Translations under genes and position numbers: made by a program | The notes under the pieces: generated by a model | Database searches by the model: none | What the model was told of the DNA's origin: nothing | The model's input: the letters and a program-made list of their open reading frames with translations, nothing else | Source of the DNA: Anderseniella sp963700885 | GTDB lineage: Bacteria > Pseudomonadota > Alphaproteobacteria > Rhizobiales > Aestuariivirgaceae | Assembly: GCA_963700885.1 (NCBI GenBank) | Contig: CAVOZJ010000038.1 | Location: forward strand, 310,001-374,000 | Direction: 5' to 3' | DNA length: 64,000 bases | Shown here: positions 52,629 through 61,307 of the stretch, piece after piece | How positions within the stretch are numbered: position 1 is the first letter of the stretch | Layout of the letters: each line of letters starts with the position of its first letter

Positions 52629-53510
52629 ATGCACATCATTGATGCTCATCATCACATCTGGCGGCAGGCTGATCTGCCGTGGCTTCTGGGGCCGGAACAG
52701 CCGAGAATTTTCGGCCCCTACAAGGCAATCATGCGGGATTACCTGATTGAAGAATTCCTGGATGACATAAAGGGATCAGGGATTGAAAAATCTGTCTATG
52801 TGCAGGCCAACTGGGCACCGAACTGGTTTGCCGATGAAGCCCAGTGGGTACAATCGGTGGCGGACAGGTCCGGATGGCCGCATGCAATAGTAGGCTATGC
52901 GGATTTCACCGGCGATGATGTGCGTGCGCAACTGGAAAAGCTGAAAGTCTGTCCGTTGATGCGCGGCATCCGCCAGCAGATGCACTGGCACGAAGAGCCG
53001 ATGTACCGCTTTGCTTCCAGGCCTGATCTGCCGGCCGACCCGCAAGTGCAGAAGAATGTCGCGAAACTGGCGGATTATGGCTGGACGTTCGATCTTCAGG
53101 TGTTCACCGGCCAGATGCAGGACGCGGCAAAACTGGCGCGCTCGTGCCCGGATGTGACCTTCATTCTACAGCATGCAGGTATGCTGGAAGATCTGTCCGA
53201 CAACGGCGTCAAGGCGTGGCGTGACGGCATGAAACGGCTGGCGGGCGAGCCAAACGTGGTTTCAAAACTGTCGGCATTCGGTACGTTCATTCATCGCAAT
53301 GACGCGGATCACATCAAGACCATTTTGACCGATACCGTGGAAATTTTCGGCCCCGGACGCTGTTTGTTCGGATCCAACTATCCGATCGAAAAACTCTGGA
53401 CCAGTTATGCAGATCTGGTGAGCGCCTTCAAAAAGGCGGCTTCGGGACTGTCCAGGGCAAATCAGAAGGCAATTTTTCATGACACCGCGGCGCGGGTCTA
53501 CAACATCTAG
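52629..53510 (+). CDS. TIM-barrel amidohydrolase (amidohydrolase-2 family)
   Basis: 293 residues, start directly after the VWA stop. It opens MHIIDAHHHIWRQADLPWLLGP, the His-x-His motif of amidohydrolase-2 proteins (lactonases and decarboxylases such as fuconolactonase or pyrone-dicarboxylate lactonase). Later come a conserved His in ILQHAGML and the Asn/Asp region FGSNYPIEKLWTSYADL, where others have SDWP or SDYP. It probably hydrolyses a lactone or lactam formed after hydroxylation. Substrate unknown. Confidence 0.83.
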   Translation: MHIIDAHHHIWRQADLPWLLGPEQPRIFGPYKAIMRDYLIEEFLDDIKGSGIEKSVYVQANWAPNWFADEAQWVQSVADRSGWPHAIVGYADFTGDDVRAQLEKLKVCPLMRGIRQQMHWHEEPMYRFASRPDLPADPQVQKNVAKLADYGWTFDLQVFTGQMQDAAKLARSCPDVTFILQHAGMLEDLSDNGVKAWRDGMKRLAGEPNVVSKLSAFGTFIHRNDADHIKTILTDTVEIFGPGRCLFGSNYPIEKLWTSYADLVSAFKKAASGLSRANQKAIFHDTAARVYNI

Positions 53511-53558
53511 CAGAACAAGGGACAGGCCGGAAACCGGCCAGCACCACGAAGGGAGAAA

Positions 53559-54413
53559 ATGAACATGGCACTTGAAATCAAGATCCTCGACTACGGTGAT
53601 ATCGAGCTGGAAGCCAGCTTCCTGGTGCTGGGGCATGACTGTGGCCGCGTTCGCCGGGTGCCGACCTATGGCTTCCTTATTCTGGGCGGCAGATACCCGG
53701 TGCTTGTCGACACCGGCTATCGCGACAATGCCATCATGGAATCGCTCGGCATGCGCGGCCTGCAGTTTCATGAGAACATGATTGAAAACCAGCTGGCCAA
53801 ACACGGGGTCAAAATGGGCGATGTGCGCTATGTCCTGCACACCCACCTGCACATTGATCATGCCGGCAAGGATGATCACTTCAACATGAACACCACCGTG
53901 GTGATCAACCGGCGTGAAATGGAATTCTCGGTGTCCGGTATCATGTATCCGCAATACCCCAAGCCTGACATCAAGCACCTGGTTGACCGGATTTATGAGC
54001 CGGAAGCCATGCGCTTTCTCGACCTGGAAATTTCCGGCGCGGAAGAAATCATTCCGGGCGTATGGTGTGAAGCAGCCGGTGCCCATACCGAAGGTTCAAT
54101 GAATGTGATTGTCGAAACTGCCGAAGGCCTGGCCTGCATCTGCGGTGACGTGATCTACGATTTCAATGACCAGGTCGTCAATCACGTGCACACCAACAAC
54201 TGGATGGAACCGCGGACGACCGGCAATCATTCCGGATCGAAGCGCGAAGAAAAAGGCGCCATCAAGAAACTGCTGTCCAACTACACCTTCCTGCTGCCGG
54301 TGCATGATCGCCCGGCCAAGATCGCGCACCAGCAGGTGATCGGCAGGCTCGGCATGACTGTGCCGGGTCCGATCACGGAAACAGTGGCAAATCGCGACTG
54401 GTTCCCGATGTAG
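53559..54413 (+). CDS. Metallo-beta-lactamase-fold lactonase-like hydrolase
   Basis: 284 residues behind GAAGGGAGAAA. MBL fold with THLHIDHAGKDDHF (His96-x-His98-x-Asp100-His101), further metal His in AGAHTEGSMNVIV, Asp in CICGDVIYDF and His in LLPVHDRPAK. The layout resembles N-acyl-homoserine-lactone lactonases (AhlD/AttM type). A general lactonase in the pathway is equally possible and fits the neighbouring lactone-type hydrolases. A small GC hairpin (about 53527-53541) precedes it. Confidence 0.83.
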   Translation: MNMALEIKILDYGDIELEASFLVLGHDCGRVRRVPTYGFLILGGRYPVLVDTGYRDNAIMESLGMRGLQFHENMIENQLAKHGVKMGDVRYVLHTHLHIDHAGKDDHFNMNTTVVINRREMEFSVSGIMYPQYPKPDIKHLVDRIYEPEAMRFLDLEISGAEEIIPGVWCEAAGAHTEGSMNVIVETAEGLACICGDVIYDFNDQVVNHVHTNNWMEPRTTGNHSGSKREEKGAIKKLLSNYTFLLPVHDRPAKIAHQQVIGRLGMTVPGPITETVANRDWFPM

Positions 54414-54441
54414 CAGATTGTGAACACAGGAGGTATCCGCC

Positions 54442-56049
54442 ATGGCCCATGAGGCGCTAGATCCGTCGTTTCGCGACCTGATCGAGGAGCACGCTCCGGT
54501 TCTGCAATTGGGAACCGGGTTCAATTTCACCGAGGGTCCGATCTGGCATCCGGCGGAGCAGTATCTGCTGTTTTCCGACATGCCGGATGACAAGCGGCGG
54601 CGATGGGACAGCCACGGCGTGCGCGAGGTGATGCATCCGTCCAACAAGGGCAATGGCATGACCTATGACGGCAACCTCAACCTCCTGGTATGCGAACACG
54701 CCACATCGTCAGTTGCGAGGTTTCGACCCGATGGCACCCGTCAGGTACTGGCAAGCCATTTCGAAGGCCGGGAACTGAACAGCCCCAATGACCTGGTAGT
54801 GAAGTCTGACGGGTCAATCTGGTTCAGCGATCCGACCTATGGCCGCATGCCCGGCTTCGGGGTTGAACGCGAGGTGCAACTAGGTTTTCAGGGTGTCTAC
54901 AAGATAGCGGCAGGCGCGGCGCCCGGGACTGATCCTGAGCTTGTGGTGGATCGATACACTTTCACCCAGCCCAATGGTTTATGCTTCTCGCCGGACGAGA
55001 AGCTGCTCTACATCAATGACACGGTGCAGGCGAATATACGGGTTTATGACGTAACCGCCAGTGGCGGTCTTGCCAACGGACGGCTGTTTGCATCGGGTAT
55101 TCAGGACAGCCTGAAACCGGGTGTGCCGGACGGCATGAAATGCGACATGCATGGCAATGTCTGGGTTACTGCACCGGCCGGGATCTGGGTCTACAATGCG
55201 CGAGGCGTGCTGATCGGCAAGGTGCAGGTGCCGGAACTGGTTGCCAATATTCACTGGGGAGGTGACAACTGGCGGACGCTTTTCATCTGCGCCACGCACT
55301 CGCTGTATTCGGTTCATACCAGGACCGGGCCGCGCAACGAGCCGTTCATGAAGGCCGGTGCAGGTGCAAATCCGTCACGTTCTTCGGTCGCGTCATCAGC
55401 CGCATCGGCACAAACGCCAGGTCCTGCGCCATCCGGAAAGGGGCTGCATCTGCAGCCGTTCAGGTGCGCCCTGATTATTCAGGACATGCAGAACGACGTC
55501 GTGATGGATGGCGGGGCATTTGCGGATTCCGGCTCTCCGGCGCACTGCAAGCAGCAGAACAATATCGACAACATAAGGCGGCTTGCCGATGCCTGCCGCG
55601 CTGCGGATGTGCCGGTGATCCATGTCTGGTTCATTGTGGAGTCCGGAGCGCCCGGCGTCACCATGAACGCACCGCTGTTTGAAGCCTTGCGTGATGCCAA
55701 AGCTCTGGTGCGCGGCACATGGGGCGTGGCGCCGGTTACAGGACTTGAACCGCAAGCCGGTGATCATGTAGTCACCAAGTGCCGGATGAGCGCGTGGGAA
55801 GGCACCAGCCTGGAGACGGTTTTGAAGGCGACTGGCCGCGACACGATTATCGAAACCGGTGCTTGGACCAACATGTCGATCGAACACACAGCGCGAACCG
55901 GGGCCGACAAGGGTTATCACATGGTGATCCCGGAAGATGGCTGTTCGACGATGAATGCCGAATGGCATAACGCGTCGATCAACTTCGCGCTGCAGAACGT
56001 GTCGCAAGTAGTCAAGACTGATGATGTGATCGCGGCGTTGCGGCGTTAA
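54442..56049 (+). CDS. SMP-30/gluconolactonase-isochorismatase fusion
   Basis: 535 residues behind AGGAGG. Residues 1-300 are an SMP-30/lactonase six-bladed propeller with metal ligands Glu31 (FTEGPIWHP), Asn178 (QPNGLCFSPDE) and Asp230 (VPDGMKCDMHGNVW). A Ser/Ala/Pro linker (305-330) leads to an isochorismatase-fold cysteine hydrolase: Asp348 (ALIIQDMQNDV), Lys446 (VVTKCRMSAWEGTSLETVL) and EHTARTGADKGY. The nucleophile position is Ser479 (GAWTNMSIEHTAR), where the family normally has Cys. The C-terminal domain may thus be altered in activity. It is the last gene of the array and would hydrolyse a lactone and perhaps an amide. Confidence 0.87.
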   Translation: MAHEALDPSFRDLIEEHAPVLQLGTGFNFTEGPIWHPAEQYLLFSDMPDDKRRRWDSHGVREVMHPSNKGNGMTYDGNLNLLVCEHATSSVARFRPDGTRQVLASHFEGRELNSPNDLVVKSDGSIWFSDPTYGRMPGFGVEREVQLGFQGVYKIAAGAAPGTDPELVVDRYTFTQPNGLCFSPDEKLLYINDTVQANIRVYDVTASGGLANGRLFASGIQDSLKPGVPDGMKCDMHGNVWVTAPAGIWVYNARGVLIGKVQVPELVANIHWGGDNWRTLFICATHSLYSVHTRTGPRNEPFMKAGAGANPSRSSVASSAASAQTPGPAPSGKGLHLQPFRCALIIQDMQNDVVMDGGAFADSGSPAHCKQQNNIDNIRRLADACRAADVPVIHVWFIVESGAPGVTMNAPLFEALRDAKALVRGTWGVAPVTGLEPQAGDHVVTKCRMSAWEGTSLETVLKATGRDTIIETGAWTNMSIEHTARTGADKGYHMVIPEDGCSTMNAEWHNASINFALQNVSQVVKTDDVIAALRR

Positions 56050-56076
56050 CTCTAGATCAGGATGGTTTTGGCTGAC

Positions 56077-56337
56077 ACCAGATCCCAGTAACAGCGACCC
56101 ATTTCACCGGAGCGATTTTTTTCGCCGGCTAGGCGCGTGTCGCGCCGTGGTACATGTACCACAAGCGGCGCGCAACGTAGCTGGCGGGAAAAAGCGCCCG
56201 GCCCTCCGGGTGGGTCATAGCGGCCCATCGGGTGCGTTGCAATGCTTGCCCGATGCACCACATCGCGCTGCGCACCGCGCCTGCCCGAGTGAACCGCTAT
56301 GATCCCATGCAATGGGTCGCTGTTACTGGGATCTGGT
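56077..56337. repeat. 261-bp segment with 26-bp perfect inverted ends
   Basis: The arms at 56077-56102 and 56312-56337 are perfect inverted copies over 26 bases. Inside, tcatagcgg/ccgctatga form a second inverted pair, and gtggtacatgtaccac (56147-56162) is a perfect palindrome within a larger GC stem. There is no coding capacity. It begins 28 bp after the last gene of the array, so it could be an elaborate terminator, a MITE-like element, or a structured RNA. Confidence 0.7.
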
Positions 56338-56380
56338 ATAATCGCCAAAAGTCATGAACCTGCTCGATTCCAAAGTGACA

Positions 56381-56416
56381 GAGCAACTTTATGGGTTCAG
56401 TGAACCCATGTTGCTC
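56381..56416. repeat. Dispersed palindrome, copy 2
   Basis: gagcaac-ttt-atgggttca-g-tgaacccat-gttgctc: 16 paired bases per arm with a three-base bulge. It is the reverse-complement relative of 12789-12820, including the bulge. Confidence 0.6.
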
Positions 56417-57909
56417 TGCATTTACCGAAGTGCGGCAGTTGATTTGTTTAGACGCGGGTTATGTTTCGAAGCGGGGCCGATGCAACCAGTGTACTGATCG
56501 TTCGAAGGCTGAACACGCCGGCGTTCCGCTTTGATGGCGCGATAGTTCTCGATGCGGTGTTTGCATCGTTCGCCGCGTGATAACGCGAGATGTTTTCACA
56601 GGGTTCGCATGTTTCGGGGACTCGACCGGGCAAGCGCACGGTACGATGGTCGAAAGCTGGTTGGAGCGCAGTTTGACGGGATGCGAGCCTAGCCATGACG
56701 CGATCGATGACATGACGATCTTGCGATGATCCTGTGCTGGGAGTTAGTCCGGCGCGATCTTTGAGCAGAAGTGTCAGATTGCGCTGGCCTTGGCGGCATG
56801 TCGGACTCTGGCGGCTGACGAGCCTGCCCCTGTGGGCCTGCCCAGGGCTATCACTGGCTCGCAGCAGACGAGCGCGATTGAACAACGTTCAGGTCTGTTC
56901 GAGAGGCGCGGCAGCCTCAGAGCGGACTGTTCTCTGATCGTTGACGCCACCGATGATCGGCTGCGCCATCTGATCGGGCGCATTTCCGGCTATTATGACA
57001 GGTAGCTGCTACCGCCGCAATAGCATCTCAGCGGTCGTAGTTGGCGTGCAGCAACGCGGCCAGCGAAGGTGATGGTGCAGCCGGTGAGCGGTGGAGAACG
57101 CATCATTAGCCATCCGGCGTCTGACCGGCTACGGCGTCCTGCTTCGGAATCGGCTTGCGGGCAGAGCTGATTCTATGCGAGCAAAACCGGGTGATCGTCC
57201 GATGAAAGTGCGCGGACAGCCCTTGTGCAGTCGATCCGGACCAATGGCTGAGCAAGTTCCGCGCATCGTAACCCGGCCAGATCGGCGCGCCGACATGCGG
57301 ACCTCATGCACTCGACCGTGGAACAGGCTGGTCAGGGCCGACGGTGTCTCGGCAAGGCGAATCCTGGCACAGCGCGACGAATCCGAGCTTTCAGGTCACT
57401 TCAATCAGGCCCGGGCAGTACAAGGACTCGCGAATTGATGAGGACTGACAGTGCCTCGCGGCGAAATGGACGAACCGCATCAAGCGAATGCCAGCTCTGA
57501 CGGTATCCACCGCGCCTCGGCGCGAATCATGCCGCATCAGTGCGCCTGTGCTCGCGCTCGTCTGGCCAGGCGCTAGGCGAAACGCTAGGCGCCGGTCTCG
57601 GAAAACACAGACTTGGAACGCCATGCGGCTCCATCGCCGATGCTGCTCAAGCTACGGCGCAAAGTCAGCGTCGTGGCCGACACGTCTCACAGACGCGCAC
57701 AATGTCCCTATGCAGGATGAATCGCACAGACAACCTAGAACATGCGCTCACGGAGATCAAGCAGCTCGAACTAAGCGCTTACCCGCTACTGCTGAGAGAA
57801 TCCTAGCCCAGCAAAACGTCGATGAACGGCGCGACTGCTATCGCATCTGCCAAAGGGCAAGACGCAAACTAATTCCATGGTGATTGAGTGAACCCATCCC
57901 GGTGATGCT
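56417..57909. other. 1.5-kb stretch without a recognisable gene
   Basis: Open frames here are short, overlapping on both strands, without ribosome sites or family motifs. The longest is 145 codons. Composition is GC-rich. It is bounded on the left by the full palindrome gggttca-g-tgaaccc and on the right by a half copy (gagtgaacccat, about 57887-57898). A decayed gene or a non-coding element is possible; nothing specific can be supported. Confidence 0.5.
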
Positions 57910-58560
57910 CTAGTCCTGCTGTTTCAGGCTCATGACGATTTCATGGGTCAATTCGAGAATTTCGCGTGCCGCCAGTCCGGAGCGCTGGCTCTCCATGACC
58001 GAGCGGCCATCGCCCATGCAGGATGCGAAAATGATGCGGTTGCCGATCATGGTTTGTGCAGCCGTGGTGCCGAGGTCTTTCAGGGCCCTGGCAATTTCGC
58101 CGGTCAGGCGCGCTCGCTGGTTGGCGCGGTTCAGCACCATCAGGGCAGGTTTCCTTTCACCCCGGGTCATTTCAATGGTGGGTTCGGTCGCCCACAGGTC
58201 AACTGGTGAGGGAGCAACCGGGATAACCACCAGATCGGCGGTTTCTATGGCCGGTCTGCCGTCCACACCCATTTTGGGCGGGGTGTCGATGACCACAATG
58301 TCGTGTTCTTCCGCCAGAGCCTGGGCTTCATAGCGGGCACCCCAGGCACTTGCCGTGCGAAAGGTCATATCCGGTCCCGTCCCGTTGGCGCGTTCCCTGC
58401 GCGCCATGAACCAGCGCCCGAGGCTGCCTTGCGGGTCGGTATCGAGAATGGCGGTCCTGAGTTTGCGGTTCCGGGCACACGCCACGGCAATGTGCGCGGC
58501 CAGAGTGGTCTTGCCTGACCCGCCCTTTTGCTGGGTTATGGTAATGATCTTGCCAGCCAT
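57910..58560 (-). CDS. Orphan ParA-family ATPase
   Basis: 216 residues; start ATG 58558-58560 chosen because MAGKIITITQQKGGSGKTT is the conserved beginning. A longer upstream frame has no family similarity. It has the deviant Walker A KGGSGKTT (12-19), ILDTDPQGSLGRW and VVIDTPPKMGVDGR. There is no ParB or parS-like partner beside it, so it is an orphan ParA/MinD-type ATPase, perhaps for positioning of a cellular cargo. It is transcribed toward the gene-poor stretch. Confidence 0.87.
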   Translation of the reverse strand: MAGKIITITQQKGGSGKTTLAAHIAVACARNRKLRTAILDTDPQGSLGRWFMARRERANGTGPDMTFRTASAWGARYEAQALAEEHDIVVIDTPPKMGVDGRPAIETADLVVIPVAPSPVDLWATEPTIEMTRGERKPALMVLNRANQRARLTGEIARALKDLGTTAAQTMIGNRIIFASCMGDGRSVMESQRSGLAAREILELTHEIVMSLKQQD

Positions 58561-58652
58561 CGCACAATGCACTCCGGTTGCATGTTGGACGATCCTAACA
58601 CCTTCGCGGTCAAAACCGGATTCAACAGACAAGGTTGTACACAGGCTCGCAA

Positions 58653-59066
58653 TCAGGCCCGGTTGACCATGTTCAACGCACCCATGCCGAAAATCATCGC
58701 GGCGATGAACACCAGCACAGGTGTACCGCCGACCAGCAGACCGGCCAGGGCAGGGCCGGGGCAAAGGCCCACCAGGCCCCATCCAAGGCCGAACAGCGCT
58801 GCACCTCCAATGAGTTTGCCGTCAATCAGGTTCGAAGCGGCTCCCGGCATGGCGCCGCCGAGTACCGGTTGCTGCTTTGTGGCCGCCAGTGCCCAGGCGA
58901 TGGCCATGACAATCACGGCACCGATCATCACAAAGGCAAGTGTCGGGTCCCACGCGCCGCCAAACAGATCGAGGAAACCGAGAACCCGGCCCGGATTGAT
59001 CATGTCTGAAACCACGAGGCCGAGACCGAAAATCAGGCCGGCGATGAGAGCAACAAGGTTGCGCAT
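58653..59066 (-). CDS. YeeE/YedE-family half transporter (DUF6691-like)
   Basis: 137 residues, about four membrane helices: NLVALIAGLIFGLGLVVSDMINPGRVLGFLDLFG and ALFGLGWGLVGLCPGPALAGLL with the conserved G-x-C-P-G-P motif. It pairs with the adjacent upstream gene, the two together equalling one YeeE/YedE (thiosulfate-transporter-like) protein. The Cys in GLCPGP is the type of residue that handles sulfur species in this family. Confidence 0.85.
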   Translation of the reverse strand: MRNLVALIAGLIFGLGLVVSDMINPGRVLGFLDLFGGAWDPTLAFVMIGAVIVMAIAWALAATKQQPVLGGAMPGAASNLIDGKLIGGAALFGLGWGLVGLCPGPALAGLLVGGTPVLVFIAAMIFGMGALNMVNRA

Positions 59067-59080
59067 GATGATGTGCTCCT

Positions 59081-59512
59081 TCAGGCTGCTATCAGGTGAC
59101 GGGAAACCGTGACGATAAGGATGGCAACGGCCATGAAGGTCAGGGTTGCCAGAATGGAACGTTTAGAGAGGCGCGAGTTCCCGCACACGCCATGCCCGCT
59201 GGTACAGCCGGACCCCAGCCGTGAACCGATGCCGACCAGCACACCGCCTGCAATCAGCAGGGGCAGGGAACCGGTTATGTTGATGCCGGGCGGCGACACG
59301 GCCAGCGCATAGACGGCGGGTGCTGCAACGAGACCTGCCAGGAACAACGCGTTCTCACTCCAGGCAGCCGGCAGTTCCAGCGTGACCAGTGATCCGGCGA
59401 TGCCGCTGATCCCGGCAATCCGTCCATTGGCCAGCAACAGCAACGCTGCCGCCACGCCAATAAGAATGCCGCCGGCCAGTCCGAAAAGCGCATCAGTAAG
59501 GTCAAAATTCAT
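59081..59512 (-). CDS. YeeE/YedE-family half transporter
   Basis: 143 residues; start 59510-59512 with GGAGGCGG upstream. A GTG 42 bp further up is possible. Membrane protein with ALFGLAGGILIGVAAALLLLANGRIAGISGI and GGVLVGIGSRLGSGCTSGHGVCGNSRLSKRS, the GSGCTSGHG motif with conserved Cys. It lies 14 bp before the second half. Such paired small proteins (PmpA/PmpB-like) take up or move sulfur compounds. The thioredoxin-like gene to the right fits a sulfur or redox role. Confidence 0.87.
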   Translation of the reverse strand: MNFDLTDALFGLAGGILIGVAAALLLLANGRIAGISGIAGSLVTLELPAAWSENALFLAGLVAAPAVYALAVSPPGINITGSLPLLIAGGVLVGIGSRLGSGCTSGHGVCGNSRLSKRSILATLTFMAVAILIVTVSRHLIAA

Positions 59513-59616
59513 AGGTCGTCCGCCTCCAGCAGGTTGAACCTTCTCTGCTTGCACAATTGGAGGAATCAGCCTGCGCGGTCAATGCGACAGATCAAACAGT
59601 GCTGGCCGAATACCAG

Positions 59617-60009
59617 TTACTGAACGATGATGGTCCTGTACTGCTTGTCGGCGCCGGACAGCTTGTCGAGCATCAGCAGAACCCGGCCAAAGAAAACCTG
59701 CTTGCCGGGATAGCCGACAAGGCGATCAATCTCGCGTCCGTTTTCGACGAGCACGAAAGTCGGCGTGCCGACAATGCCGCCAATGCCCTCCAGGTCCTTT
59801 GGACGCGGCGAGGCGACATCCTGCACGCGCAACGGGGCCACCTGGCCCTCAGGACCGGCATTATAGGCCTTCACCCCGATCTCCGCATGCCACTTGGCAC
59901 ACCACGGACAGCCCTTGCGGTCAAACATCACAAGACTGGCCGCGCTGACGCTGAGCGACATCAGACACAGGAAAAGCGCAGCGGTGAATGTCTTCGAAAT
60001 CAGTTGCAT
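59617..60009 (-). CDS. Secreted thioredoxin-fold protein
   Basis: 130 residues; start 60007-60009 before a signal peptide (FTAALFLCLMSLSVSAASLV). Thioredoxin-like core with FDRKGCPWCAKWHAEIG (CPWC active site), GIVGTPTFVLVENGREIDRLVGYPG with the cis-Pro, and a C-terminal helix. It is SoxW/DsbE-like in size and location and probably reduces or oxidises periplasmic thiols. The GH3 gene is 68 bp upstream on the same strand. Confidence 0.83.
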   Translation of the reverse strand: MQLISKTFTAALFLCLMSLSVSAASLVMFDRKGCPWCAKWHAEIGVKAYNAGPEGQVAPLRVQDVASPRPKDLEGIGGIVGTPTFVLVENGREIDRLVGYPGKQVFFGRVLLMLDKLSGADKQYRTIIVQ

Positions 60010-60077
60010 GTGGTCTGTATACCCGATCCGCCAGCGGCGCGCATTCAAAGTTTTGTCATGGCGCCTGCATTGATGGC

Positions 60078-61193
60078 CTACCCCCGCAACCGTGCCTTGT
60101 AGGCGATTACGCGCTGCCATGATCTGTACAGTTGCTTGAAATTCAACCGGCCTTCCCTGACGCCGCGGGCTATGGCGCGGACGGCAAAGTAAGGGTTGTC
60201 CGGAGCCTGCGCCAGTACATTGCCAATCAGTACGATGTCATTGCCTGCAGCCAGCGCCATGATGATGGCCTCGTCCAGCGGGCGTTTTGAACTGATGCTG
60301 CGCATCTGCAGATCATCAGTGATGATCACGCCGTCAAAGCCCAGGTCGTCGCGCAGCATGGTCCTGACGGCGATCGGCGACAATGATGCAGGCAGATTTT
60401 CGCCATTGCCCCAGTCGTGATGATAGATGTGCGATGTCATGATCATGCCCGAATACCCCTTGGCGAGCAGGCGGCGGTAGGGTTCAATCTCCACCCGTTT
60501 CCAGTGCTTTGTGACGTCAACAAAGCGCCAGTGGGTGTCGCTGGTTGACGAACCGTGGCCGGGCCAATGCTTCAAGGCCGTACCGATCCCTTCTGCCTCG
60601 TGTGCGGCCACAAAACTCTGTGCATAGCGGGCCACATAGAGCGGATGGAGCCCGAATGAACGGCGATTGCGGGCAATAACCGGATTGTCCGGATTGAGCC
60701 GCAAGTCCACCACAGGTCCCAGATTGGTATTGAAACCGGCCTTGACCAGTTCCCTGGCCATGCTGTCATAGCGCTTGCGCGCCTGTGCGACGGTGTTGCG
60801 CTGCTGCATGCGGAAATGGCCGGGGGTATAGTTGAATCCCTTGCGGCGGTTGAGACGTTCTACTGCACCGCCTTCTTCGTCTACCGCGATGATTGGCGTG
60901 TAGCGAGTGTCGGCAGTTCTAAAAACCTTCGTCAATTCAGCTACTTGTGTGGGATTTTCAATGTTCTTCTGGTAGAAAATCACACCGCCCAGCAAGCTCT
61001 GCTCGATAGCATTGCGGACCGCGCGAACACGGACGTCACTGGCTGTCAGACCCGCAAATCCCCTGATCACCAACTGACCGTACATTTCCTGCAAGCCCTG
61101 TTGGCGGGTGCGTGGCCGGGCATCACCCGTAGGCGCTGCAACAGACAGTGCAACGCTCAGGCAGGCCAGCAGTGTAATCGCCTTGAATGACAT
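60078..61193 (-). CDS. Glycoside hydrolase family 3 protein (NagZ-like)
   Basis: 371 residues; start 61191-61193 precedes a signal peptide (ITLLACLSVALSVAAPTGDA), so it is exported, unlike cytoplasmic NagZ. Single GH3 (alpha/beta)8 domain: IIAVDEEGGAVERLNR, GFNTNLGPVVDLRLNP, TALKHWPGHGSSTSDTHW (His/Asp dyad region) and FDGVIITDDLQMRSIS with the nucleophile Asp. Beta-N-acetylhexosaminidase on peptidoglycan or chitin fragments is the likely activity. Confidence 0.87.
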   Translation of the reverse strand: MSFKAITLLACLSVALSVAAPTGDARPRTRQQGLQEMYGQLVIRGFAGLTASDVRVRAVRNAIEQSLLGGVIFYQKNIENPTQVAELTKVFRTADTRYTPIIAVDEEGGAVERLNRRKGFNYTPGHFRMQQRNTVAQARKRYDSMARELVKAGFNTNLGPVVDLRLNPDNPVIARNRRSFGLHPLYVARYAQSFVAAHEAEGIGTALKHWPGHGSSTSDTHWRFVDVTKHWKRVEIEPYRRLLAKGYSGMIMTSHIYHHDWGNGENLPASLSPIAVRTMLRDDLGFDGVIITDDLQMRSISSKRPLDEAIIMALAAGNDIVLIGNVLAQAPDNPYFAVRAIARGVREGRLNFKQLYRSWQRVIAYKARLRG

Positions 61194-61307
61194 GGGTCGT
61201 GAACCGGGGTTATCGCATAATTTGCCGTTTATCGACAGCCAGCGGTGGTCTGGCAAGCCCTGTATCATCGCTTGACGTTTACAGGTTGGCAGATCAGATT
61301 TCAATGC

